Shown piece by piece: positions 8,645 to 16,165 of a DNA stretch of 24,499 nt; the first letter of the stretch is position 1; every line of letters begins with the position of its first letter. Origin of the DNA: Roseburia sp. GTDB taxonomy: Bacteria > Bacillota_A > Clostridia > Lachnospirales > Lachnospiraceae. The position numbers and the translations under genes are program-made. The DNA lies in contig JAFYQA010000086.1 of NCBI GenBank assembly GCA_017547315.1, positions 1-24,499 of the forward strand, read 5' to 3'. The notes below the pieces were generated by a model, which made no database searches, was not told the origin of the DNA, and worked only from the letters and a program-made list of their open reading frames with translations.

Positions 8645-9709
8645 ATGGCAAAAATTAATTTATATTCAGATAATAATAATACCTCTACCAGCGTCTCTAA
8701 TATATTTATTGACGAATATATGTCAGGCGCCAATGGAGAGTTTGTTAAAATATATTTGTATTTGCTTCGTCAGCTGAATTCTTCTGAGGCAGATTTTTCT
8801 CTTTCAGAAATTGCAGACAAGTTTGAACATACCGAAAAAGACGTGAAACGTGCACTCTGTTACTGGGAGCGTATGCAGCTTTTGCACTTAGATTATGATA
8901 CGAACGAGAATTTAATTGCTATCCGTCTGATGGATGCGCTTTCTAAGAGTAAAACCTCTGATACGGATATCGTATCTTCTGACGCTGCAGTGTCTACTCC
9001 TCAACCGACAACTGTTTCTAACGAAACACCCGCAGCAAAATCCTATTCAGCAGATGCTATCAAACAGTTTACTGAACAGGAAGCAGTAACCGAACTAGTC
9101 TTTATCGCAGAACAATATCTCGGTCGAACATTGACAGCTACGGATTTAAATGCTATCTTCTATTTTTATGACGAATTGAAGTTATCCGTAGAATTAATCG
9201 AATACTTAATTGAATACTGTGTATCAAACCGACATACTAGTATTCGATACATAGAAAAAGTAGCCCTTTCCTGGTACGAAAATGGTTATCAAACCATCGA
9301 ACAGGTAAAACAAGCGAATGGACAATATAACCAGTTATACTCAGCCGTTATGAAATCGTTAGGTATTTCTGGCCGTAACCTTGTTTCTGCTGAGATTTCC
9401 TATATCGAAAAATGGAAAAATGAATTTGGTTTCTCCATAGAATTAATCCAGAAAGCTTGTGAAAAAACCATTCAAGCCATTCACGAGCCAAGTTTCGAAT
9501 ATACCGACCGCATTATAAGCAACTGGAAAGACCATCACATCTCCTCTTTAGAAGAGGTAAACAAAGCAGATGAGGAACACCAGAAACGCAAAAAAACGGC
9601 TACGCCGAATCCAAAAACGGTTACCAAAAATAAATTTACTACATTTGATCAGCGCAGTTATGATGACAACCGCCTGGAAAAAATGCTTTTAAATACTTCA
9701 ACTCAGTAA
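8645..9709 (+). CDS. dnaD: DnaD-like primosome protein with two DDBH2 domains
   Basis: DnaD-family proteins remodel DNA and bridge DnaA with the helicase loader at the start of replication and at restart. The 354-residue product has a winged-helix-like DDBH1 domain (about 18-98), a Ser/Thr/Ala-rich linker (100-137), and two DDBH2 (DnaB_2) domains (about 138-225 and 235-310). Each DDBH2 ends in the signature Y-x3-[IV]-x3-W: Tyr202-Trp210 and Tyr286-Trp294. B. subtilis DnaD has one DDBH2 and is about 232 residues; the double arrangement recalls Bacillus DnaB, so one protein may cover both roles, which is inference. The tail FTTFDQRSYD is of a type common after DnaD in Clostridia. The ribosome-binding site is AGAAAGG. 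It is 18 bp ahead of the helicase-loader gene. Confidence 0.9.
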   Translation: MAKINLYSDNNNTSTSVSNIFIDEYMSGANGEFVKIYLYLLRQLNSSEADFSLSEIADKFEHTEKDVKRALCYWERMQLLHLDYDTNENLIAIRLMDALSKSKTSDTDIVSSDAAVSTPQPTTVSNETPAAKSYSADAIKQFTEQEAVTELVFIAEQYLGRTLTATDLNAIFYFYDELKLSVELIEYLIEYCVSNRHTSIRYIEKVALSWYENGYQTIEQVKQANGQYNQLYSAVMKSLGISGRNLVSAEISYIEKWKNEFGFSIELIQKACEKTIQAIHEPSFEYTDRIISNWKDHHISSLEEVNKADEEHQKRKKTATPNPKTVTKNKFTTFDQRSYDDNRLEKMLLNTSTQ

Positions 9710-9727
9710 CATAAAGGAATTACTATT

Positions 9728-10708
9728 ATGGCATTAACAAATTCACAATATGATGAAATACAACGTGGCTATGATGACAGACAATTGCATAACAAAGATC
9801 TCTTAGCCGCCCGCACAAAAGATGCCTATCAAAAGGTTCCTCAATTACAGCAGATTGAACATTCTATCGCAGAATGTTCCGTAATGTCTGCAAGGAAATT
9901 TTTCGATGGTGACGAAGCAGCTATTTCCAATTTAAAACAACAACTTGCTGCTCTGCGTGCACAAAAAACTAATTTATTAAAATCCAACGGTTATCCGGAA
10001 GATTATTTGCAGCCGATTTATACCTGCAAAGACTGCCGTGATACCGGTTTTATCGATGGAAAACACTGTCATTGCTTTACACAACAGGCAATTGACATGA
10101 TATATACCCAGTCAAATATCAAAGATGTTTTACAATCAGAGAATTTTTCGACTTTTTCGTTCGACTACTACTCTGATATTGAAATAAATCCGAATACAGG
10201 TCTTACATCTTTAGACACTGCGAAAGCAGCTTATACAACCTGTCAGGATTTTGTAGAAAGCTTTAACGATTCTTTTTCAAACATTCTTTTCTATGGAGAC
10301 ACCGGAACCGGTAAAACATTCCTCTCTAACTGCGTAGCAAAAGAATTATTAGACAAAGGATATTCCGTTATCTACTTTACGGCTTTCCAATTATTTGATA
10401 TATTAAGTAAGGGGATTTTTGACAAAGATAATAAAGCAATCGATGCACATCAGAACATTTTCGACTGCGATTTATTAATTATTGATGACCTCGGTACCGA
10501 ATTAGTGAATTCTTTTACCACTTCACAGTTATTTCTGTGTTTAAATGAGAGAATTCTCCGTAAAAAGGCTACGATTATCTCTACGAATTTAAATCTCGGT
10601 CAAATAGCCGATATTTATTCTGAGCGTGTCCTTTCGCGTATTGCTGGTCACTATAAAATCATTAAAATGTTTGGCGATGATATCCGTATGAAAAAACGGG
10701 TACATTAA
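9728..10708 (+). CDS. DnaI/DnaC-type replicative helicase loader (AAA+ ATPase)
   Basis: This AAA+ protein is expected to load the replicative DnaB-type helicase onto DNA. Its 326 residues comprise a helical N-terminal region (1-95), a probable zinc site (Cys100, Cys103, Cys114, Cys116, with His113 and His115 nearby), and a C-terminal AAA+ domain: Walker A GDTGTGKT (190-197), Walker B LLIIDD (249-254), sensor-1 Asn287 in STN, and the SERVLSRI segment with arginine-finger candidates Arg300 and Arg304. The zinc site is also found in B. subtilis DnaI, where it modulates DNA binding; this is what separates it from IstB transposition ATPases, as does the absence of a transposase. AAAGGA precedes the ATG. 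It follows dnaD closely and precedes prs by 43 bp. Confidence 0.92.
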   Translation: MALTNSQYDEIQRGYDDRQLHNKDLLAARTKDAYQKVPQLQQIEHSIAECSVMSARKFFDGDEAAISNLKQQLAALRAQKTNLLKSNGYPEDYLQPIYTCKDCRDTGFIDGKHCHCFTQQAIDMIYTQSNIKDVLQSENFSTFSFDYYSDIEINPNTGLTSLDTAKAAYTTCQDFVESFNDSFSNILFYGDTGTGKTFLSNCVAKELLDKGYSVIYFTAFQLFDILSKGIFDKDNKAIDAHQNIFDCDLLIIDDLGTELVNSFTTSQLFLCLNERILRKKATIISTNLNLGQIADIYSERVLSRIAGHYKIIKMFGDDIRMKKRVH

Positions 10709-10751
10709 TATATAACTACACATTAACATAAACACATGGAGGATCACCCAA

Positions 10752-11933
10752 ATGCCAATTAACGAAAGAATTTTAGAAACCACACCTGACGGTATCCTTG
10801 GTCTTATTCCTTTGCAGAGCTGTAAAGAGCTTGGAGACAAAGTTGATGAGTACCTTGTTGAATGGAGAGAAAAAAGAGAACATGAGCATCAGAATGATGT
10901 AGCTTTCCAGGGCTATCGTCGCGACTCTTACATCATCAATACTTCTGTACCACGTTTCGGTACAGGTGAAGCCAAAGCAGTTATCAAAGAATCTGTTCGT
11001 GGTTACGATTTATATCTCTTAGTTGATATTACCAACTACAGTATTACTTATACAGTATCTGGTCATCAGAACCATATGTCTCCAGATGATCACTATGCTG
11101 ATTTAAAACGTATCATTGCAGCCGCAGGCGGTAAAGCAAGACGTATTACAGCTATCATTCCATTCTTATATGAAAGCCGTCAGCACAAACGTACTTCACG
11201 TGAGTCATTAGACTGTGCTATCGCTTTACAGGAATTAACAGCTATGGGCGTTGATAATATTATTACTTTTGACGCACATGACCCTCGTGTACAGAATGCA
11301 ATTCCTTTAAAAGGATTTGAAACTGTTCAGCCAGCATACCAGTTTATTAAAGGTATCTTGAATAATGTAGATGACTTAAAGATTGACAGCGATCACTTAA
11401 TGATTATCAGCCCGGACGAAGGTGGTACAAACCGTGCCGTATACCTTGCAACTGTTCTTGGCGTTAATATGGGTATGTTCTATAAACGCCGTGACTACAG
11501 CCGTATCGTTGATGGACGTAATCCTATCGTTGCACATGAATTCTTAGGAACAGATGTAGAAGGCAAGGACGTTATCATCGTTGATGATATGATTTCTTCT
11601 GGCGAAAGTATGATTGACGTTGCTACAGAATTAAAGAGAAGAAAAGCAAACCGTATCTTCGTAGTTTCTACATTCGGTTTATTCACAAATGGTTTAGAGA
11701 AATTCGACAAAGCTGTAGAAGAAGGTACAATTTATCGTGTTGTTACAACAAACCTTACTTACCAGACACCAGAACTTCTCGCAAGAGATTACTACATCAG
11801 TTGTGATATGAGCAAATACATTGCTTACATCATTGATACTTTAAATCATGACTGCTCTATCAGCGATTTATTAAATCCATACGATAGAATTCAGAAATTA
11901 GTTGCAGAATACAAAGCAGCTCATAACGCTTAA
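10752..11933 (+). CDS. prs: Ribose-phosphate pyrophosphokinase, long divergent form
   Basis: PRPP synthetase transfers pyrophosphate from ATP to ribose-5-phosphate, supplying purine, pyrimidine, NAD, His and Trp synthesis. The 393-residue protein keeps the PRPP-binding loop DVIIVDDMISSGES (273-286), the ATP region with FDAHDPRVQ (His176), the loop SRQHKRTSRE (142-151) in place of the usual YARQDRK, and SPDEGGTNRA in place of SPDxGG-R. It is about 75 residues longer than the usual 310-320, mostly an N-terminal extension, and FSDGE is replaced by FGTGE. All this marks a divergent subfamily that I associate with Clostridia; enzyme identity is very likely but the allosteric site may differ. GGAGG precedes the ATG by nine bases. 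It is last in the dnaD operon and ends in a strong terminator. Confidence 0.93.
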   Translation: MPINERILETTPDGILGLIPLQSCKELGDKVDEYLVEWREKREHEHQNDVAFQGYRRDSYIINTSVPRFGTGEAKAVIKESVRGYDLYLLVDITNYSITYTVSGHQNHMSPDDHYADLKRIIAAAGGKARRITAIIPFLYESRQHKRTSRESLDCAIALQELTAMGVDNIITFDAHDPRVQNAIPLKGFETVQPAYQFIKGILNNVDDLKIDSDHLMIISPDEGGTNRAVYLATVLGVNMGMFYKRRDYSRIVDGRNPIVAHEFLGTDVEGKDVIIVDDMISSGESMIDVATELKRRKANRIFVVSTFGLFTNGLEKFDKAVEEGTIYRVVTTNLTYQTPELLARDYYISCDMSKYIAYIIDTLNHDCSISDLLNPYDRIQKLVAEYKAAHNA

Positions 11934-11940
11934 TATCATT

Positions 11941-11975
11941 CAGGTCACATCATTCCGATGTGACCTGTTTTTATT
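11941..11975 (+). terminator. Rho-independent terminator of prs
   Basis: Perfect 11-bp stem CAGGTCACATC / GATGTGACCTG (11941-11951 and 11957-11967), 5-base loop, then TTTTTATT. It closes the plus-strand block. Confidence 0.95.
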
Positions 11976-12013
11976 CCCAATAACCAACCCTATACGAACT
12001 CATTGCAAAAGTC

Positions 12014-12045
12014 AAAAAAGGGTACCCCATATTTGGGATACCCTT
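12014..12045 (-). terminator. Rho-independent terminator of the HPr-like/lysine-rich operon
   Basis: On the minus strand AAGGGTATCCC pairs with GGGGTACCCTT (12018-12028 and 12035-12045) through one G-U pair, with a 6-base loop and a TTTTTT run (12014-12019). On the plus strand the wobble becomes an A-C mismatch and there is no T-run, so the minus orientation is right. It faces the prs terminator. Confidence 0.85.
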
Positions 12046-12083
12046 CATTCATTCTATAAAATTCAAGTAAGATATGTAAGTGA

Positions 12084-12548
12084 TTAGAATAAGTTGATTC
12101 TACCAGATACACCATTGATTACGTAGTAAGCTGCGTATTCTTCTGGTTTTACATAAATCTGGAATTCTTTGATTTCAGATTCTTTGTGTCCTTCTGCTAC
12201 AAATGCATTCTTTGCATTTTCTACTACTGCGTCCATGTTTACTTCCTGTCCGCCAAACTGTAAAACTACTGCTGGAGCAACTGCTTTTTTAGCTGTTGTC
12301 TTTGTAGCTGCTTTCTTTGTTGTTTCTTTCTTTACAGTTTCCTTTTTAGCTGTTTCTGTCTTTGTAGCTGCTTTCTTTGCAGGAGCTTTCTTAACTTCTT
12401 CTTTTACTTCTACTACTGGTTCAGCTTTAACAGCTTCTACTTTTACTTCAACTTCCTTAACTGGAGCTTCTACTTTTGTTTCAACTTTAGCTTCTACTTT
12501 TTTAGTTTCTACTTTTGCTGCAGATGCAGTTGTTTTCTTTGTTGCCAT
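12084..12548 (-). CDS. Lysine/alanine-rich protein with C-terminal DUF6465-like domain
   Basis: Function unknown. The 154-residue protein has two parts. Residues 1-93 are low complexity, made almost wholly of Lys, Ala, Glu, Thr and Val: first alternating KVEAKVE-type stretches, then a strongly basic run of KKxxxKK units, resembling histone H1 or the tails of some bacterial nucleoid proteins. Residues 94-154 form a compact conserved domain (LQFGGQEVNMDAVVENAK, then FQIYVKPEEYAAYYVING and GRINLF) that I believe matches DUF6465, a family I know only from Lachnospiraceae-type genomes. Strong GGGAGG lies nine bases before the ATG. It is 27 bp behind the HPr-like gene and shares its terminator. Nucleic-acid binding through the basic half is an inference from composition only. 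Confidence 0.85.
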   Translation of the reverse strand: MATKKTTASAAKVETKKVEAKVETKVEAPVKEVEVKVEAVKAEPVVEVKEEVKKAPAKKAATKTETAKKETVKKETTKKAATKTTAKKAVAPAVVLQFGGQEVNMDAVVENAKNAFVAEGHKESEIKEFQIYVKPEEYAAYYVINGVSGRINLF

Positions 12549-12575
12549 TTTTCTTTTCCTCCCTAAAAAATGTAC

Positions 12576-12830
12576 TTACTCACAAATCAAAAATTTTTCC
12601 ATTGCTACTATTGCTTCTTCTTCATCGCTTCCAGTAGCTATAATATTTACTGTCATTCCTTTTGATGGATTGAATGCCATAATTCCCATAATGCTCTTAG
12701 CATTGATGCGACGATTATTGCTTTCTAATATAATCTCACTCTCAAAACGACAAGCTACCTGAACGAGCTCTGCGACTGGGTTGCTATGTCCTTCAGCAAC
12801 ATTAGATACTACAACTTCTTTCGTACTCAT
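12576..12830 (-). CDS. HPr-like protein with altered active-site loop
   Basis: HPr carries phosphate from PEP via enzyme I to sugar permeases of the PTS, and in Firmicutes Ser46-phosphorylated HPr is the catabolite co-repressor. With the start at 12830 the 84-residue product aligns without gaps to HPr: His15, Pro18, Ser46 and the KSIMGIM helix fall at their canonical positions. The loop around His15 is EGHSNP rather than GLHARP, so Gly13, Leu14, Ala16 and the phosphate-stabilising Arg17 are replaced (Arg17 by Asn). ATG 12830 is preferred over ATG 12851 because AGAGGAAG lies eight bases before it, the upper ATG would sit at the transcript end, and the numbering fits. It may be a Crh-like regulator rather than a PTS carrier; that is inference. 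It heads a two-gene operon. Confidence 0.88.
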   Translation of the reverse strand: MSTKEVVVSNVAEGHSNPVAELVQVACRFESEIILESNNRRINAKSIMGIMAFNPSKGMTVNIIATGSDEEEAIVAMEKFLICE

Positions 12831-12865
12831 GCCATTCACTTCCTCTTTCATTTTTTACTTTACAA

Positions 12866-12894
12866 AATATACATGATAAAACCAAATTTTGCAA
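12866..12894 (-). promoter_or_regulatory. Sigma-A-type promoter for the HPr-like operon
   Basis: TTGCAA (12889-12894), 17-base spacer and TATATT (12866-12871) on the minus strand. Transcription would start close to 12859, about 30 nt before ATG 12830. Confidence 0.6.
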
Positions 12895-13002
12895 GATGTT
12901 TCATGCAAATCTGTTAAACTTCAACTAAGGATAGTCTTTATCCTCACTTTTTTTAGTCATTTTTCAGGTCTTTTTATACAAATTTAAACCCTTTTTCCTA
13001 TT

Positions 13003-15528
13003 TTATCTAAGATACGTAAAGAAAATATTTCCTGCCTTTGCAAACATTTCTTCTGCATCTACAACACTCTTACGATAAGATACACCCTTCATAGGATCAT
13101 AGATTGTAATATGGCTGGCATCATATCCAATAATTAATGCCGCATTATATCCATCCGTCATAGCAAATATAGAAGCACCATTACTGATATAATATAAAAT
13201 ATCATCCACCCTACATCCAGTCAAATCTAATACCTTCGCATCACGTAGTGCATTTTTGATAATGTCCTTTGGTACTTCGCCCTGTTCTAATAATGCACTT
13301 ACATTTACATTACTTCCTTCACGTTGCAACATAGCATTGATACTTTTTGCAATACTACCGGCATTTTTATCCTCTTCTCCAACAGACATGCCTTTAAACG
13401 CCGTCTGTGCCGTTTTTCTGGAGCGTTTCCATATATACTGCTGACTTTTATCGAGAACTACTCCCATGCTCTCATTCGCCTTAGAAACGGCGTCAGCAAC
13501 ATTATCCGTAGACAATAGTACTTTTCCCTGTGCGTAAACATAATACTCGCTCTCTAACGAGGCTTTCTCAAACGCCACTTCTCTTGGTTCTTCTAGGATA
13601 GTATCCTTCGGTGTCAAAAGCTTTGGTGCCTTCTCTTCTACTGTCTTTTTTAATACCAGCTGCATTTGTGCCTGTTTCATAGCATGCTGCGTTTTCTGCA
13701 CCGTTATAGTCTTATTCGTATCGCCTTCACGATTCATAATCATATCCTGTGAAGGATTCACATAACCGCTGCCATTATACTGCATACGATTCAAATAGAT
13801 TGTAAAATCTTCTATTTCAATACTAAAAATATACTGACCTTCTTTTTCGTAGTTCTTTAAAATCTTCACATCTCCGGCAACGAGGTTCGCAATATTGATT
13901 CGGTACATCGGATAGATTGGTTTTCCAGCAGCATCTTTTTGCACATCTGCCTTTTTCACTGCACCGTACACAAAATCCTCCCCCAAAAATCCCAATGGCA
14001 TCAGATATTCTTCCGCACTCCCGTTTATTTTTGCTACACGTTCCGTAGTAAAATCTACCATTGAAATTTCTCGGCTTCCAAGCTCTTCTGATGGCGTTAC
14101 CCAAGCAAACAATCGATTCGATTCCGAAATAGCATAACTGTTCTCGTTTAGTCCCGTAATGACTTCTTTAATCTCATAAGTGCTCAAATCAATACCATAT
14201 ACCGTTCCACCTAACATAATGAAGAATACGCCACCCTCATTTACATACATCAATTCGCCCAAATCCGCTTTCATAACTTCGTAAGACTGATCCGACGCTA
14301 TAAATAATGTCTCCTCGTTGGTATTGGCCAGACTGTCATAATGGTAAATAGCAGTTCCTACTCGTCCTTCATGTAATCCACGATTCATATAACCGTACAC
14401 AATATACGTAATACTTCCCGCTTCATCTACATTTACGATTTTAATATCATGTGCATTATAGTTTTCACGTTCATCGATACCTTCATAGCCACGGAAACTA
14501 AATACCTTGGCAAGTGTATTCTCACTCTGGTTATAACTCCAAAGTTCACCTTCCTGTACAAATGCTACTGTATTGCCTGCTTCGCTCGATTTGTACTCAA
14601 TATTCTCAGACCTTACACCAAGTTGAATATACTTACCTGCAAAATCTGCTGTTTCGCCTCTGAAAATCTCATTTACCGTACGTTCAAAATCTAACAGGTA
14701 CATACGCTGTCTGGTATATCTGACACGGTAATTCTCCTCCACGTTAAAATACTCACTAACACCTTCTTCATCCACTCTCGTCATTACATAGTTCATTGTA
14801 ATCACATTATAAGTTGACGTAATTTCTTTTATGGATGGAATTGCCGTAGTAAAACGCTTTCCCTCGAAATCTGCCCAACTAACCTGCTTTAGTGAAGAAT
14901 TTAATGTCGTATACTGTAAGGTCGTATTGTCTCCTGTTACACGCTCTAAATAAGTACTTATCTCGCCGGCTTTTTCCTTATCAAACGTATTATCATGGAA
15001 CTGTTGTACAAAGATTAATGACTCTGTCACATAACAGTCTATCGGTTCAACAATACGCGTGTAATAGTATATGTTTTCCTCATCGCTTTCAAGACAAATA
15101 ATAAAAAGATATTCCTCATTATCCTCTAAAAAATTCTGAATTGGAATTGTTACATAAATCTGCCCGTATTTCTCCTCAAATGACTCTACCACACCATCTG
15201 CAACCAAGCGTGTTCCATCGAGACTTCGAATCTCATAAGAAATACCCGTAATCGACTTAAAGTAAGTTGTAATTTTTACCGGAAGGATACGTTCTTCTGA
15301 AATCGGGGTAATCGTATCTCTGATAAATGCAGCATCCATTTTTTGTGTGTATCCATGAAGTTCATTTATCTCCATGTTTTCGCTATATAAACTTATAATC
15401 GGTAACGACGCTTCCGCCATTTCTGTAGTCAAGTCTTCATTTACCTGATTCGTAAAAATACTAAAAATGACAACTGATACAAAAAATATCACGGATAATA
15501 CAATTGCTTTGATAACTCCTTTTTGCAC
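13003..15528 (-). CDS. Large membrane-anchored protein, extracytoplasmic, with degenerate C39-peptidase-like tail
   Basis: Not recognised as a named protein. The start is taken as GTG 15528 (841 residues) because AGGAGG lies six bases before it; an ATG at 15606 lacks such a site. Residues about 4-26 form one transmembrane helix after a short basic N-terminus, so the rest is probably outside. The middle (about 30-640) is beta-rich, with successive blocks such as GTVYGIDLSTYEIKEV and NRLFAWVTPSEELGSREI that suggest a propeller-like sensor or scaffold. The last 110 residues resemble peptidase_C39-like domains: a helix where the Cys motif should be (AGSIAKSINAMLQREG, no Cys) and DGYNAALIIGYDASHITIYDP, with Asn instead of the catalytic His. 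It is therefore likely inactive. It has its own promoter and a structured leader. Domain calls are by eye. Confidence 0.85.
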   Translation of the reverse strand: MQKGVIKAIVLSVIFFVSVVIFSIFTNQVNEDLTTEMAEASLPIISLYSENMEINELHGYTQKMDAAFIRDTITPISEERILPVKITTYFKSITGISYEIRSLDGTRLVADGVVESFEEKYGQIYVTIPIQNFLEDNEEYLFIICLESDEENIYYYTRIVEPIDCYVTESLIFVQQFHDNTFDKEKAGEISTYLERVTGDNTTLQYTTLNSSLKQVSWADFEGKRFTTAIPSIKEITSTYNVITMNYVMTRVDEEGVSEYFNVEENYRVRYTRQRMYLLDFERTVNEIFRGETADFAGKYIQLGVRSENIEYKSSEAGNTVAFVQEGELWSYNQSENTLAKVFSFRGYEGIDERENYNAHDIKIVNVDEAGSITYIVYGYMNRGLHEGRVGTAIYHYDSLANTNEETLFIASDQSYEVMKADLGELMYVNEGGVFFIMLGGTVYGIDLSTYEIKEVITGLNENSYAISESNRLFAWVTPSEELGSREISMVDFTTERVAKINGSAEEYLMPLGFLGEDFVYGAVKKADVQKDAAGKPIYPMYRINIANLVAGDVKILKNYEKEGQYIFSIEIEDFTIYLNRMQYNGSGYVNPSQDMIMNREGDTNKTITVQKTQHAMKQAQMQLVLKKTVEEKAPKLLTPKDTILEEPREVAFEKASLESEYYVYAQGKVLLSTDNVADAVSKANESMGVVLDKSQQYIWKRSRKTAQTAFKGMSVGEEDKNAGSIAKSINAMLQREGSNVNVSALLEQGEVPKDIIKNALRDAKVLDLTGCRVDDILYYISNGASIFAMTDGYNAALIIGYDASHITIYDPMKGVSYRKSVVDAEEMFAKAGNIFFTYLR

Positions 15529-15563
15529 CGCTCTCCTCCTATTTGGGGTAATCTCTTTACAAT

Positions 15564-15620
15564 GGAAAAAACATAAAAAATGTTTCTGGCAAAAAACCAC
15601 ATACATTTTTTATGTTTTCC
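15564..15620 (-). repeat. Long inverted repeat in the leader of the 841-residue protein gene
   Basis: CATAAAAAATG (15572-15582) pairs perfectly with CATTTTTTATG (15604-15614); outside this GGAAAA pairs with TTTTCC with two bulged A. A 21-base loop can form a further TGG/CCA stem. The element lies between the promoter and the ribosome-binding site, so it would be in the 5' leader. T-runs on the minus strand allow an attenuator reading, but the stem is AT-rich. Confidence 0.6.
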
Positions 15621-15637
15621 CTCATAATATTTCTTTT

Positions 15638-15666
15638 ATTTTATTCGTATTTACAGTTTTGCGCAA
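15638..15666 (-). promoter_or_regulatory. Candidate sigma-A promoter for the 841-residue protein gene
   Basis: TTGCGC (15661-15666), 17-base spacer, TAAAAT (15638-15643) on the minus strand, giving a leader of about 100 nt that contains the inverted repeat. Confidence 0.5.
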
Positions 15667-15683
15667 TCATTTCTTTTAAAATC

Positions 15684-16136
15684 TTACCACCAACGATTAC
15701 AGCGTCTGTGTCTGCATCGTCTGCGGTACATTTCATGATTTAACAACACACCTATCAAATTACGCAAATCATCCCTTGGTCCTACTGGAGGCCGAAATGG
15801 CGGAAGTTCATCCCTTCTCTGGCTTGCTTCCATCTCTCCTCGTTCTGCGTCTCTCATTTTTTCTGCAATACGGTCTGCTATCTGCTCTAACATGAAACGG
15901 TCCGGATACTCATCAAACATAAGACTTCCTTCATATTCCATCTTATCACACTCTTCTTCGACCGCTTCTAAGATACGCTTCACTTCTCTTGGATAAAGTT
16001 CTTTCATCCGTTCCATATCCTTTTCATATTCCATCTCTGTCAGATAAAGGTTCTGCATCGGGTATGTCATATAAAAAGGCATTCTATTTACATCCATTTG
16101 CTGCATATAAGAGTATGGCTGATATTTATAGTCCAC
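15684..16136 (-). CDS. Conserved hypothetical protein, possible spore-associated protein
   Basis: Function unknown. The 150-residue product starts at GTG 16136 with AGGAG six bases upstream. Three parts are visible: a Tyr/Met-rich N-terminus (about 1-32), a charged helical middle (about 33-105) with MERMKELYPREVKRILEAVEEECDKMEYEG followed by MFDEYPD, and a proline-rich hinge leading to a basic end with Arg/Cys/Trp (MYRRRCRHRRCNRWW). No signal peptide or membrane segment is seen. The middle block is of a kind I recall from uncharacterised Clostridial proteins. Tyr/Met-rich ends with a basic Cys-containing tail are seen in spore coat proteins, and the upstream sequence carries a sigma-K-like -10, so a coat role is possible, not shown. 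Confidence 0.8.
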   Translation of the reverse strand: MDYKYQPYSYMQQMDVNRMPFYMTYPMQNLYLTEMEYEKDMERMKELYPREVKRILEAVEEECDKMEYEGSLMFDEYPDRFMLEQIADRIAEKMRDAERGEMEASQRRDELPPFRPPVGPRDDLRNLIGVLLNHEMYRRRCRHRRCNRWW

Positions 16137-16165
16137 GTAATGCTCCTACATTTTTAACATCACTA

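Noticed and set aside
9728..10708. IstB-type transposition ATPase
   Set aside because: No IstA transposase or inverted repeats nearby; the zinc site and dnaD context point to a helicase loader.
12169..12762. 197-codon plus-strand open frame
   Set aside because: It is antisense to the lysine-rich and HPr-like genes and exists because the repetitive AAR/GCW codons give a stop-free Ser/Thr/Phe/Val-rich shadow.
12831..12851. Upstream ATG for the HPr-like protein
   Set aside because: It has no ribosome-binding site, lies about 15 bases after the -10, and shifts His15/Ser46 from canonical numbering.
12928..12954. Plus-strand hairpin AGGATA/TATCCT followed by a T7 run, terminator-like
   Set aside because: The stem is only 6 bp and no plus-strand gene lies upstream; on the minus strand, where the genes are, it has no T-run.
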